The position numbers and the translations under genes were made by a program. Positions 33,747 through 45,428 of a stretch of DNA of 64,000 bases are shown in pieces (the first letter of the stretch is position 1; every line of letters starts with the position of its first letter). Origin of the DNA: Glandiceps talaboti (lineage: Eukaryota; Hemichordata; Enteropneusta; Spengelidae); contig NC_135551.1 in assembly GCF_964340395.1 (NCBI RefSeq), forward strand, positions 21,228,503 through 21,292,502. The letters run 5' to 3'. The notes under the pieces are model-generated. The model made no database searches. It saw only the letters and a list, made by a program, of their open reading frames with translations, and had not been told where the DNA came from.

Positions 33747-35985
33747 TTATTCATTTAGTTAGTTTTTCCAATGTTGTCTACATCCAATTTATCATTTTAT
33801 CAAGATGTGCACCCGGGCAAGACAAATTACCCACTATCAGACAATACAGATATTTTTTTCAATGATTATTTATTCATGATAACTATTACTAGTAATAACT
33901 TTAGAGGCACACAATGTGACACATTGTGTTGATTAGACATTATGATTACATATTGTAGCTCTATATCTAGTTATACTGTCTACTGGGGTGTTTCACCGAT
34001 TAACGAAGAATAAATGTGACGCTGATTTTAACTTATCCGTATTTCCTGTACATAATAAACGTAGGAACATCATTTTTGTCAACCTTGTGTCATGCAACGC
34101 CCGTAAAATATACTATGTCTAACTGATAGATCTGGCTTAGAACACATTAAAATATTAACAGGAAACCCAGCACTGTATTGAGCTTGTGTGACATTGTATG
34201 ATCTGATCGTTTACGACACAAAAAAGTTCCATTTCGTAATCATAACACAAAAAAGTGTTCATACATGATGATGCAGGATTAAAAAATACCATTCAATTAG
34301 GGAGTCAATTCCTATTATGCTTCCTTAACTACTACTACCTCAACTCCCTAGTTTGATAACAAAATGGTCTCTATCCTGCAGTCACATAAAAAGTGTTACA
34401 TATCCATTTTGCATTGTTTTCCTTACAACCAGCACAAAACTTTGATGAACAGGTAAAAACAAACACAAAATAAAACTTATTATCTTGACATATTGATATT
34501 TTGTGGCTAATTTTAAAAGTAGCAGGTAAAATTCGAAAAGTAAACAGTAATGCCTATGAGGGGGTGAGTCCGGTATATCTGCCCAACAATTCATATACTG
34601 TGGTTGAAACCGAATTTTTACACAAATTCCTTAAAAAGCAGCTGGTGAAAAATTGTGGATTAGCCGGTTGTTCTTGCCAGCTACTGGCCCTTAGCTACAT
34701 CCCTGCATTTGCAATTACACACATATATATGAACAGTGTCTGTGAGACAATGTGTACTTCAAATATTCACCTCTACTTGTATTGATGGACGACGGAAGAT
34801 TACCTAGTCAGTGATTGGATAAAATACTTCCGAAAAGATATCTATGGTAAAATCAGTACAACAGATAAAAAATCCTTTAAAAAATTCCTATATTTCATCA
34901 TCTGGTCAGACAAAAATATTTTACTGACATCATTACATTTTCTATGTAATTAATGAATTACTAAATTATCTTTAAATATATAGGTCGCATCATTGACTGA
35001 GTAACAATGTAATACATGTAACATAGTAGTATACTATATATCTCACACACAAAGAAAACCTTGCATTGGTTGTACGATATTTTGTTGGCCAGATTAAGAA
35101 AAGTAGCCATGTAATTTAGATTTCTACAATTCCAGATGACGGTCTGTTTCGGGTAAAAGAGTTTTAATTTGTGTGTACAGTCGACAGATTGCATGTAATT
35201 CATTAAGCTAGACTCGTGAAGTGTTATATTTTGAATGTATGATGTATGTACAAATGTACAATTGTACGGACTGCATGTACATGTAATCGGGTGCATGTGA
35301 ATGTGACATGGATGGTGAGTGAGTGTGTGCGTAACACTACCTACTTGCCATCCATTAAGTAGACAACATGTGTTTGTCACAGATTGCACCATCAAAAAGT
35401 ACAAGCGCAATCCTTTGAACTGATTCTTCAACTTTTACATGAAATAATGACATATGGGGACTAAACTTGGCAAAATGTATGCGTTTTGTTCATATATATT
35501 TAAAGTCTTAAATAATGCATTGATAGATGAGTTGTGATATATGAATCGATTATCCGCTGGTGTTGAGTGATGCAGTCTGTTTTTTTACTACCTCACATCA
35601 ATTATCATATACCGTAGATACAAAAAAGGGCAACATTTTGTTGATATATCGTAACCCCGTCATAATAGGTATTATGGATTACTCTAACAGTTTTGTGGTA
35701 AAACTGTGGAGTGCTTTCAGTAATCCTATACGTCGAGTGTTGCATGTGGGAAAACCGATCACTTGATTTTTACAGTGAGGAACGGTGGCTTATGGTGAAA
35801 GTAAGTTACACACAAAAGGCAATGTTTTTACATCTTCAGTACCGAATGTTGGAATGATTTGCAGTCAAACGAGAGACACTGATAACATAGACACAAGCAA
35901 AATGATACATTGTATGCAAAAATGATATACTGTATCACTTTTCCTGGTCTAATCTGACTTGTGAGTGATGTGGATTTGTATTCCC
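33744..35985. other. long unremarkable stretch
   Basis: No supported gene, RNA or repeat was found in 2.2 kb. Frames at 34501-34785 (94 codons, +) and 34961-35431 (156 codons, -) are the longest. The first has a Lys-rich middle and two clustered Cys. The second has a Cys/His-rich stretch (His-Pro-Cys-His-Ile-His type). Neither has a convincing start, splice sites or a family match. Confidence 0.4.
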
Positions 35986-35987
35986 AC

Positions 35988-36205
35988 AGTGATACAATGT
36001 ATCTAAAGTCACCAAGAATAAGACACAATGTAACTAAAGTCACTGAGAATGAGATACAATATATATCTAACATCACTGAGAATGAAATACAATGTACCTA
36101 AAGACACTAAGAATGAGATACACAATGTAACTAAAGTCACTGAGAATGAAACAACGTATCTAACATCACTGAGAATGAGATACAATGTATCTAATGTATC
36201 GTTTT
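35988..36205. repeat. ~30 bp tandem repeat, ~7 copies
   Basis: Units of GATACAATGTATCTAAAGTC followed by ACTGAGAATGA repeat from 35990 to about 36205 with periods of 29-34 bp. Variants include ACATCACTGAGAAT and AGACACTAAGAAT. Overlapping frames at 36009-36252 are generated by the array. Confidence 0.9.
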
Positions 36206-36289
36206 TTTCACAAACCAGCGTGTTGTGCTGCAACACACACTCACTGGATTAATAGGATTTCAATGGAGAGTACAATGTACTTTCTTCCT

Positions 36290-36775
36290 GAGTGTTGCAT
36301 TATGGGAGTAACAACAATTTACCAATGGTTTCAAACTATCTCTACACTATCTTGCTGAGTGTGGAGTTAACTCTTAATGCTAGCTCATCATGTGCTGTAC
36401 TGTGGGAAATGTAGAGCACTCACTGACTAGGGTTTCAAACTGTTCATTCTATGAAGTATACATTATGCTAGCTTGACATGTGCTGCCCTGTGGGAAATTT
36501 AATGCACTCACTGACTAGGGTTTCAAACTATTCATTCCATGAACTACATGCTAGCTCATCCAGTGTTGCACTGTGGGAAATACAGCACACTCACTGACTA
36601 GGGTTTTAAATTATTTATTCCATGTATATGCTAGCTCATCCAGTGCTGCACTGCAGGAAATATAGAGCAGTCACTGACTAGGGTTTCAAACTATCTGCTC
36701 CATGAAGGATACACTACTTCACCAAATGCTGTACTGTGGGAAACACAAATTGGTCACTGACTACAGTTCAAACCT
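36290..36775. repeat. ~85 bp tandem array, 5-6 copies
   Basis: Each unit contains CTGCACTGTGGGAAAT, CACTCACTGACTAGGGTTTC, AAACTATTCATTCCATGAA and ATGCTAGCTCAT, in that order. GTGGGAAA-type blocks lie at about 36402, 36490, 36574, 36651 (GCAGGAAA) and 36737. Identity looks moderate to high. Confidence 0.85.
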
Positions 36776-37970
36776 AACTCATCTTTGCATGCAGCTGTAA
36801 GAACTTATCATTTGCTATTGAACTTGATCAAAATAAGAAATGCCAGTGGGCACTAAAACTGCAAATGCAGTTCAACATTTTGCACTCCTTGAAAATCTTA
36901 CATATCATATGTGTCTAATCTGTATCTCGTGGCAAGTAAATGTTCATATGTCCCTCATGCTACCAGTGTTTGCTTGTTTGACCTCTGACCTTAGATGAGT
37001 TTCATACACATAAAACAGCATCTCATGATTGCTAGTTATTTGGATATACATGAGATACACAAAAGTAATTGACTCACATTCACAAAATATGCACCCATTT
37101 CCACGTTGAAAATACTGGAATACCACCTTATGAATGATATAAAAGCCTCCTTTTTTATGAAATGTACGAAAAAAAATGTCTTCTTCATCCTTACGAAATA
37201 AACAAGATGCTATAATAATGTATATACACATTGGCAACATGAAATACACCACAGTACTCAATAGTCACACGAAATACATGGCCCATAACAACTTGAAACT
37301 GTACAGCAAATCTTAAAACTCGGAATAGTCATGATACATTGAAAATTAGCTTTACACTTTACTCAGCGCTGGAAACCTACCATGCGTTGCCATGGAAACC
37401 ACTGCAAAACCTACATTTTTTCAAAGACATCAACTATCTTATAAAGCTACTTGAGGCAACATCGGACTTAAAACTGCCGTCTCAAACTAATATGAAGAAG
37501 AAAACAGAAGGAAAGAGAAAAAAAAACGCTTCCACAGCTTTTCTCGTCGGATTACTCTGAGTATGATACACCTTACATGACTAGTCAAGACTAAGATGCG
37601 ACACTACAAAACTACGTGTATGTATTACATGTACCTATCAAGTAACAGTCTCCATCTAAATCAGCTTGAGTTGTGAATGTTTATTCAAGATTTATAAGTT
37701 GAAATAATAACTGTTCCTGTGAGTCTCGTTTGGATTCAAGGCATTATGGTAATTCGTAGAAGAAACTCGCTGAATCTGAATATTTGACACTCTCCAAATT
37801 ATTCATCATCCTTTTCTTGGATCTACCTTCTGTTTCTTACAAAATCCTGCGGCGAGAGATCATCAACTCAGTTTCACTCATTTTCAATCATCAATGAACC
37901 TTTTGCTATACCAGAGTTGAATATGTACAACAAGGAAAGTCTTCTGTTAGTCCTATGCATTTTATTGTTT
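36776..37970. other. unremarkable stretch with one X-box match
   Basis: No gene is supported. The 73-codon frame 37339-37560 spans the X-box and ends in a Lys-rich segment, without other support. The 105-codon minus frame 36944-37261 is likewise unsupported. Confidence 0.45.
37386..37399. promoter_or_regulatory. RFX X-box consensus match
   Basis: GTTGCCATGGAAAC fits GTHNYYATRRNAAC exactly. It is a canonical-looking X-box, but no transcription start is identifiable nearby. Confidence 0.4.
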
Positions 37971-38088
37971 CTTCGTCGTCATCGTCGTTGTCGTCATCGT
38001 TGTCATCGTCATTGTTGTTGTAGTTGGTTTTGTTGTTGTTGTGCTATTCTCAACTCAATACATTATTTTGTTTCTTTTTTTTATTATT

Positions 38089-38133
<45 letters not shown>

Positions 38134-38150
38134 GGTGATGTTGATGTTGG

Positions 38151-38192
<42 letters not shown>
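37971..38192. repeat. (TCG/TTG)n and (TTG)n/(GGT)n trinucleotide tracts
   Basis: A CGTCGTCATCGTCGTTG patch at 37974-38020 leads into TTG runs at 38016-38040, 38088-38120 and 38151-38192, with a GGT block at 38119-38138. Frames are Val, Cys, Asn or Gly runs. Confidence 0.95.
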
Positions 38193-38540
38193 AATCAAAA
38201 CTAGGAAAGTCAACTGTATACATTCTAATACACTTATAATTGTTCATAATCATGGAACGTGTGGAACTAAATTTGCCAATATTGGTAATAATTGTAAAAA
38301 CCAAGTTTTACAGTGAAAGATCGTCCCTGAATAGCTTTGATAGCTGACTTTCAAATTTCATCCCTTGTTATATTTTCATTCTCAAATCAGTGAGATAAAA
38401 TAAACCTACAGTTTCCATCATGTACAGCGCACTGCAGGTTACTGTTCACTGACACTGTTTGCTCACACCATCCATCAACCAGTAAGGATCTGTACATGCC
38501 ACACTTAAGATGGGTCCCAATATCTTGCTACTTTTCGTAT
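38193..38540. other. no recognised feature
   Basis: Spacer between the trinucleotide tract and the minus-strand SINE. Confidence 0.45.
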
Positions 38541-38790
38541 AAGTTTTTTTTTATATTATTTATTGCATAACCAACGGAAGCTAGTCCCATTTATAGGCTC
38601 CTTTGGTTCAGTGTTAGTGCAGGAGGAAACCGGAGTACCCGGGGAAAACCTGCGTTGTACGGTAGAGTCAACTGAACGACACTCTTCTTACTTACAGTGT
38701 GGTAAATTTAGTCAAACCCAGCCGACAACTGGCAGGTTTGAACCCAGGCTGCAGAGGTAAGAGGCATACGAGCTAACCATTCAGCCACCA
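38541..38790 (-). mobile_element. tRNA-derived SINE, minus strand
   Basis: Read on the minus strand it begins with GTGGCTGAATGGTTAGC (38772-38788), which matches a tRNA A box (TGGCNNAGTGG type). It continues to GGTTCAAAC (38736-38744), a good B box (GGTTCRANYCC), about 30 bp later. That is the internal polymerase III promoter arrangement. The body contains a CCGGGTACTCCGGTTTCCTCC phrase (about 38620-38642 on the plus strand as its complement). This resembles the conserved central region shared by animal SINEs of the MetaSINE type; that identification is from memory. The 3' end is A/T-rich, near 38541-38560. Confidence 0.75.
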
Positions 38791-39055
38791 ACAGTAATGA
38801 ATGCATTAAACCATTTACAGATACTGCATGTGAGTGCTAATGTTTTAATGTCTTCTTTTGATCTCTGCATCATGTTCATTTCATTTAGACAAAATGTTGC
38901 AAGAAACTGCATTCATTCAATCTTGCTATCTTGAAGTGTAGTCTGGGCTGTTTCTCATTGACAGAGCCAGTGAACAGGAACCTGCAATGCATTGTATGTT
39001 CTGAACTCATCAGTATATAGTGGTTAAATGTACCACTGTCACTGCTACTATAATA
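38791..39055. other. no recognised feature
   Basis: Short spacer with nothing recognised. Confidence 0.4.
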
Positions 39056-39059
39056 CTAG

Positions 39060-39650
39060 TAAATTTTCAATATTCTGGAATGATGAAAATGGGTAATGAG
39101 AAACTCATCAGTAGAATTTTCTATGTAACATTTCGAAAATGTCAAAACGTTTTCACTAAATCCATCATGTTACATGTACGCCAGTGAACTTTGCCCCAAT
39201 TCATTACGATGAGAATGAGTATTCAGAAACTCATCAGTGACATTTCTACGCTTTGGAAAAGTCAAGATAGGTTTTCACAAAACCCAGTACATCAGTGCAA
39301 TCTGCCCAAATTCATTACGTTGAAAATAGGTATTTAGAAACTCATCAGTGATGATTCTACATTTTGGAAAAATTCAAGGAACTTCCCAGTAAAAATATTG
39401 GTGAAAGCTGCCCAAATTCATTACGATGAAAATGGGTATTCAAAAAAACTCATCAGTGACAATTCTACATTTTTGGAGATGTTTTGAAAATGTCATTTTG
39501 AAACAAATCTAAAAACAATTTCACAAAACCCAGTAAATCATGTACACAAGTGAAATTTGCCCACATTCATTACGATGAAAATGAGTATTCAAACACACAT
39601 ACGCAGCAATTTAAAAATGTTTCAAAAATGTCAAAAATAATTTCACAAAT
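39060..39650. repeat. degenerate ~115 bp tandem array, 5 copies
   Basis: ATTACGATGAAAATGGGTAT followed by CAGAAACTCATCAGTGA recurs near 39077, 39203, 39315, 39420 and 39565. Between these come an ATTCTACATTTTGGAAAA-type segment, TTTTCACAAAACCCAGTA and CAGTGAAATTTGCCC. Periods are 105-145 bp. Confidence 0.8.
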
Positions 39651-39995
39651 TGTGTGAATTCAAGGAGTTAATGTACACATACTGAGATGAAAAGTACAAA
39701 TCAGAGAGAATTGTGGGATACTCTATGCAATGTGTTCTCATCAAAGTTGACTAAAGACATATCTTTTGATAAAAAAACTTGCCTATTTTTTGATGCAGCA
39801 TTAATTTTATTATCATTTGAAGGTAAGTATGGACATAATTTGTACTGACTATCATTTTCCAAACCATAATATATCATTCTATGGCATAAATGTCAATGAA
39901 AAACGCTGGCAGCACAATGAATCGATCTGTACAGTAGGGAGAACAATGGAGCCTCTTTAGAGGTTTAAAAAACTGAAAAGTATGAGTGTGGCTTT
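39651..39995. other. no recognised feature
   Basis: Unremarkable spacer before the small MITE. Confidence 0.4.
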
Positions 39996-40205
39996 TATCC
40001 CTTTCAGGACTAGAAACTTTCCCGCCAAAATTTTTGAACAAAAATTCTTGTTTCTCTATAACTTTTGGAAAAAGATCAACTTTATTTTAGATCAGAATTC
40101 AAGAAATATTACTTCCCAATGAAGTAATATTCTTAAATTTTAGAAAATGTTCTTATAATCAAGTTTCTATTTATTCCAATGTCGCCTCTAGGAATGAAAG
40201 GGTTA
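39996..40205. mobile_element. ~210 bp foldback MITE-like element
   Basis: The ends are imperfect inverted repeats. CCCTTTCAGGACTAGA at 39999 faces TCTAGGAATGAAAGGG ending at 40202. The centre is a hairpin, with AAGAAATATTACTTC at 40101-40115 pairing with GAAGTAATATTCTT at 40121-40134 around a CCAAT loop. Flanking TTA or TAT trinucleotides might be target duplications. There is no coding frame. Confidence 0.6.
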
Positions 40206-41807
40206 TTACAATGTAGAGCTGAACTCTTTACATATGTTCACTAGCCTTTATAAATGTATAGGTCTTTGTAATTGTTTACGCACTCCAATAGTGAGTACAT
40301 ATTTCTATCAGTCTTGGCATATTCTATAAAAAGAGAACTACTATCATGCCAAATCCTTGAACAAACCAGGCTGTTGCTATGGCTATGGTCATAGTTGCTA
40401 GGGATATATCTTTAATGCAAGGTCAATATCTGGTAAAAGAAAGATCAAGAACACCTTATGAGAACAAAACGACATCTTGAGATGGATTCTTGTCAGCGTC
40501 TTGACAAAAGCAGGTAAGTTAAGATATATTTTCCAGTGACACATTTGAAGAATTTAGTGAAGGTATGGCCTCAGTTCTCCACGATTACTTGGTTAATATT
40601 CCCTTCTTATAAAGTTAACATATGAAAATGAATAGAGGCTTAGGACTTCTGCCAGTCCCGCGGCCATCATGTGACTTCCGTTGTAGTGCCTGTTCTACAT
40701 GCGTCAAAATAAGCTATTTTAAGCTATGATGTAAGAACTTGATTCAGTGTTACATTTTTTAGTGTTTACAGTGAAAAGTCTATTTTTAACACACCCTTTG
40801 AAATACAATGTAATTTCAAATGTGACTTCAAGTAGTCGCTGAGGAGCTATGTGTGGGCCGACATGATGGCAACGCAATGTTTTATAAATACTGCTTTACC
40901 ACACAAGTATTTCAAACATACAATTTAAGATTGTAGTGGTCATAGCGGTAGTAGATCGCACATTGCTATTGCAAATTACAAGTACATTGTATATTTAATA
41001 CTAGTTCTCAGTGGATTTTGATGGCAAACTTGAAACAAGGAGGCCATTATGCCAAAACATGCACATGTAGATCACCTGTGAGGAACTTAATGATAAACTG
41101 TGATGATGCACGCTGACACAATACGATTACGATGTATGATGTCTCTATTGAAATTTACTTTGTCAAACAAAATGAAACATTTCTAAATATGTTTTTTTTT
41201 TTATATTTATGGGTTATTAATATTAATGAATCAATGACAGCCGAGATTGAATTTTTTACAGGATCTCACTATTCATGGGACATTTGTTTTTGACACAAAG
41301 ATAGACACTACTTTAGACTAACAATAACAGAGACACAATAAACACAACAGGATCCATTGCCCAATCATATTGAACACTGATAAGCATTGCTATTCTTTTC
41401 ACAGTGCAGTAAAAAGAGGTTTCTATTGAAATCATTACACATGGACTTGATGATTTTAATGGCTGCAATTGTTTATTTTTTAACTGATAATCAACATTTC
41501 AACTTTACATCCCCACTGTGCACGGCATATATGTAATTGTTTCTTTTGCATTAGAAGTTGTCTGCGGGTACTGTTACACGGGTGAAACACTAAGCCTACA
41601 TCATATTAGCTATATCTTGTTAGCAGATACATGTATTCTACTCACAGACACAACAGCAGAAACTAAGTTTTCCACTAATCAAAGATAGACACTTTTGAAG
41701 TAAAACTACTTGTATTGTTCATGACATATTGCTAGGAATGGATGTTGGTTTGTATTTGTACTCAAGGTAGGGTTGCATTTCTGATGACTTCCATGATCTT
41801 ACAGTGT
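40206..41807. other. long unremarkable stretch
   Basis: No gene frame of 60 codons or longer exists in this 1.6 kb, and no repeat was recognised. Confidence 0.5.
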
Positions 41808-42055
41808 ATATTTTTGGTCACGTTCAATGTTTACAATACATTGATTACAGGGTGATTATATCCACACAATACAGGCACCACTTTTACTGACTTACATAAT
41901 CTACCCCATCAAAAAATGATAGTTCAAGTATACATTTTTGGTGACTACCTGTGTTTACACTATCTTGATTACAGGGTGATTATATCCACAATGGAGAGGC
42001 ACCACTATCACTCTACCACATCAAACAATGATAAATAGTTTAAGTTTGTGTCTAT
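41808..42055. repeat. ~123 bp tandem duplication
   Basis: TATATTTTTGGTCAC at 41808 and TATACATTTTTGGTGAC at 41930 start two similar units. Both continue with TTGATTACAGGGTGATTATA and TCCACA, GGCACCACT, CTACC-CATCAAA-AATGATA and AGTTCAAGT-like or AGTTTAAGT text. Confidence 0.8.
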
Positions 42056-43202
42056 CTTAGGACACCGATAGCTTGGTTTCCTCAGTAGTATGAATACCCC
42101 ATTGTATGAGTTACAGCATTGATTTATAGATACAGTGTCTCAGAGTGTGTATTTTTGAAAAAAATAAACCGTAAATAACTTTTATTGAATTATTCTGGAA
42201 GCCGAGTAAACCAGAACAAGCACGGTGGGTCTTTGAATGAAATACAATGTATTGATATACTGCAGTAGCAATAACATGCCCTCTGATATTAAATGAAATA
42301 AATTACAGAGTCAGCAGAGTTTCGTTGTACCTTACGTTCTACCGAACACTATTTCATTTGATTCCAATTGACATACATGATTGTTTGCAATGACCCCAAA
42401 GGGCAATCATTTGTAGAATGGCCATAATATAAGGAGAAATCTCCTTGTGAAATTAGGAAAAGAACCTGAGAAAGAATTAACAAGATATTCCAATACTGTT
42501 GATCACAAATTCTTTTCCATCATTAATTTTCAAGTGACACTTTTTAAATGCTGAGTGCAATCTTCCCCCTTCCCAGGAATGCTCTCGTAGGTAGATTGGA
42601 AATGGAACTTGTCTAGCGTTAAAGTGCTACAAAATCGTTTTTTTTCTTTCCCTAATTGGAACATTTTTACAAGTGTCTTTAGAATGACTATTTTCTTTCA
42701 TTCGTCAAGTGCCATATTTGTGATTCAGTATGCATATACATGATTCCTGGTTTGGTTTCTTTTTTAGAATATCTACATGTTTCAAGTTCTTTTACCAATT
42801 TTTTTTCTTATGATATCGTTTACGACTTCGATCTGTTTAAGTTGCTGTTGTTTCTTTTGTGAGAGGGGGTTTGTTTGTTTGTTTGTTTGGTTTATCGTTG
42901 GGGTGCTGGCGTGGGGGGTTGTTAGCTTATTGAATTCAGAACCAACAGTCCAAAACCCACTTTAATTCTGACACACAAAAAATGATGACGTATAAAAATG
43001 TACAACTCAGTCATAAGATGCACACATTAATAGAAACTAAAATAACTTAAAAATAAAAAAAGAAAATTATAAAAAAGAAATTGTTTATGTACAGGATGTT
43101 TCTCATAGACTGTCTAAATATTGACGTGATCACCATGGTTACTTGCTAGGTCACAAAAGGACACTGATCTTGGAAAAAATGACAATTTGCTGACATGGAT
43201 GG
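42056..43202. other. no recognised feature
   Basis: No gene is supported. The 62-codon frame 42777-42965 spans a (GTTT)n patch at 42870-42889. Confidence 0.45.
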
Positions 43203-43203
43203 A

Positions 43204-43593
43204 TTAAAGGGGCACAGGCTGAGTTTAGACGGTTTTTGGACGAAATTTTTGTTGCCTGCGAAGTGTTACATAAATGTATTCTACTTACTGAAGCACACTC
43301 ATTTGTTACTTGATACTGGTATAACTCAATCCTGGTATTTAGATATACATGTAATATTTGAAAGATTTGATGACATAATTATTGGTACGTATCAAAAAAT
43401 CTAAGGAATTCCCTGTCATTACATGAACAACACATGAGTTGGATGGTTGGTAAAAAGTGACACGTCATGGCTACATTAATCGTTGTATTAAAACACTACA
43501 TTTGATTAGTTTAGCCATGGTTTTATGTAAAGTATTTTGTATTTGGTACTAACCAATATAAAAACCGTCTAAACTCAGCCTGTGCCCCTTTAA
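43204..43593. mobile_element. 390 bp MITE, family M1, perfect 35 bp terminal inverted repeats
   Basis: The 35 bases at 43203-43237 (ATTAAAGGGGCACAGGCTGA, then GTTTAGACGGTTTTT) are exactly the reverse complement of 43560-43594. TTAA at both ends (43204-43207 and 43590-43593) is consistent with a TTAA target duplication of the piggyBac kind, though TA-type targets cannot be excluded because the termini are symmetric. There is no transposase, so the element is non-autonomous. The perfect ends suggest recent activity. The 69-codon frame 43195-43404 lies inside and is not a gene. A diverged relative lies at 47793-48169. Confidence 0.88.
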
Positions 43594-43594
43594 T

Positions 43595-44357
43595 GCCACT
43601 GAATAGAACTATCATCAAAATCTATCTGCTTACTTTATCACATTTTCAAGGAACGAGACCAACCAGATCTGGTACCCACAGGCCTAAAATTACTGACATG
43701 ATGGATCTATTTTAATGCAGAAAAAAAAAAACGTTATCTAAACCATTTGACTTATTTTATCACATCTAAGAAGGACTGGGAATACCATGAGTATTTAAAG
43801 TGGTGTACAGCCGGAACAGAGGCTGGCTCTGAATGGAACAGACGCCAGGGAAAGTAAAACAGACGGAAAACAGAACATCACAACATAAAACATGGGAAAA
43901 GTGGCGTACGATTTGTATTTCATTTCAGTCTGCTTCAGAACCTTAATAAATCACAAAGAATTAAGAGTCTACAGTAGACTTTGGACATTACCAGGTACTT
44001 ATCATGCAATTTATCACTCACTCCAAATAACACACAACCCCCAGACACTGAATTATCTATAAAAGATAATGTATTCTAAATGGAATAGCCCTGGACACTG
44101 AATTATCTATAATTACCGGATCTTGCTTTAAGTTTGTAGAATCAAGGATATCTCTCCAAATCCATTCAATACTCGTTTTGTTATTTGCCTTCCAGATTTA
44201 AACTGTTTCACTGATCCTTTCTCTGCAGGATTAATCTCAACTTGAAAACAGGTGCCGTGTTCTATATATAGTCATGTTTTTGAGTCGCTAGTCTGGCCAA
44301 CATGTTCCCATTATTAATATTATTTTGTGTACAAGGGCAGTAGTGTGGTATTAAACT
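43595..44357. other. unremarkable; one short duplication
   Basis: GACACTGAATTATCTATAA occurs at 44044 and 44094, 50 bp apart. Confidence 0.5.
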
Positions 44358-44710
44358 TTAAAGGGACATAGTCTGCAACTTGTTAGTAATTTTTATCATT
44401 TTTGTTTCCAATTAAAAAGTTCCTGGTATTTTACCATTCACTGTTACTTGTCTTAAAACCAAAAACCCAGCAGCCACTGGCAAAACTCCTACCGTACTTT
44501 AACTGCTGCGACACTGTAGTCTAATAAAATGATGTCATTTTATTCATACAGTATGAGAATACAATATCACAGTAGTTAATACAGTGGGAGTTTTGTCAGT
44601 GACTACTAGTCATTAAACAAGTGACAGTGAAGGGTAAAATATAAGTAACCTTTTATTTGGAAACAAAAATGACGAAAAATACTTACAAGTCGCAGACCTT
44701 CCCCCTTTAA
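44358..44710. mobile_element. 353 bp full-length foldback MITE, TTAA-bounded
   Basis: The left arm starts TTAAAGGGACATAGTCTGCA and the right arm is its imperfect reverse complement ending CAGACCTTCCCCCTTTAA. Pairing continues inward through CATTTTTGTTTCCAA, TATTTTACC-TTCACTGT-ACTTG, CACTG-CAAAACTCC and TTAACT-CTG. Almost the whole element therefore folds into one hairpin with arms of about 165 bp. TTAA lies at both edges (44358-44361 and 44707-44710). There is no coding frame. Confidence 0.82.
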
Positions 44711-44711
44711 A

Positions 44712-44930
44712 TTGTATCAAATCTACCCGAGTTCCTGGTTATTTTACCATCATTCTCCAGCAAAATTATGGTATGGAAATATATCCATGAAATTTATCAG
44801 ATTTTCCCACTGTGTTACCAAGATTCTCCTCAACATCATGGTACAAGGTATGGAAATATATTAAGTTTTAACACGTTTAACATCCCCCCCCCACCCCACC
44901 CCCACCCCCCCCCCACCCCCAACAACAACA
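44712..44930. repeat. short direct repeats and C-rich run
   Basis: ATGGTATGGAAATATAT at 44768 and AAGGTATGGAAATATAT at 44846 mark a ~78 bp duplication that also shares a TTACCA-ATTCTCC block. CCCCCACCCC-type low complexity lies at 44884-44920, then AACAACAACAATAACAA. Confidence 0.6.
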
Positions 44931-44969
44931 ATAACAACCCCCACATCCCACTCCTGGAATTGTGAAGTC

Positions 44970-45428
44970 TTAAAAGAGAATGCCACTCCAGGAAATAGAA
45001 ACATTTTCATAAAAACATGGGTTCTGGAGAGACATTTCATGATTTTACATCACCTACAATTATTTGCGATTTCAGAGTAAAATCAAATTGATCTTGTGCA
45101 TTTACAGGGGTATCTTTGCTATGGGCTACTGCATCATGGGAGATAGTAGAAATACATTATTCAATGGTTGAACATTAAATATTCATGAGTACAAAATGCT
45201 ATACACTTCAGTGTGAAACAGCTGTGGTAAATATTCAATGTTCAACCACTGAATAATATATTTCTGCTAGCTCCCATGATGCAATAGCCCAAAGCAAAGA
45301 TTCTCTGTAAAAGGCACAAGATCAACGTGATGTATCTCTGAAATCACAAATAATTGTAGGTGAAATGACTCCCAGAACCCATACTTTATGAAAATGTCTC
45401 TATTTCCTGGAGTGGTGTTCCCCTTTGA
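44970..45428. mobile_element. 459 bp long-armed foldback MITE
   Basis: The left arm (about 44970-45190) has AATGCCACTCCAGGAAATAG, ACATTTTCATAAA, ATGGGTTCTGG, CTACAATTATTTG-GATTTCAGAG, TTGATCTTGTGC and GCATCATGGGAG. The right arm (about 45230-45428) matches it in reverse complement, ending CTATTTCCTGGAGTGGTGTT. The arms look about 80-90% identical by eye. The apex is near 45195-45230. The left edge is TTAA and the right edge counterpart is TTGA, a likely mutated TTAA. The 80-codon minus frame 45267-45509 is incidental. Confidence 0.85.

Noticed and set aside
34501-34785. 94-codon frame with a Lys-rich segment, considered as an exon
   Set aside because: The upstream acceptor is weak, the start lies in AT-rich text, and the C-terminal third is low-complexity. 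It is kept only as a remote possibility.
34961-35431. 156-codon minus frame with Cys and His residues, considered as a zinc-binding protein
   Set aside because: Cys/His spacing fits no zinc-finger pattern I know, composition is AT-driven, and no splice or start context supports it.
43132-43145. X-box-like site (reverse complement GTAACCATGGTGAT)
   Set aside because: It misses the final AAC of the consensus. Not counted with the four exact sites.
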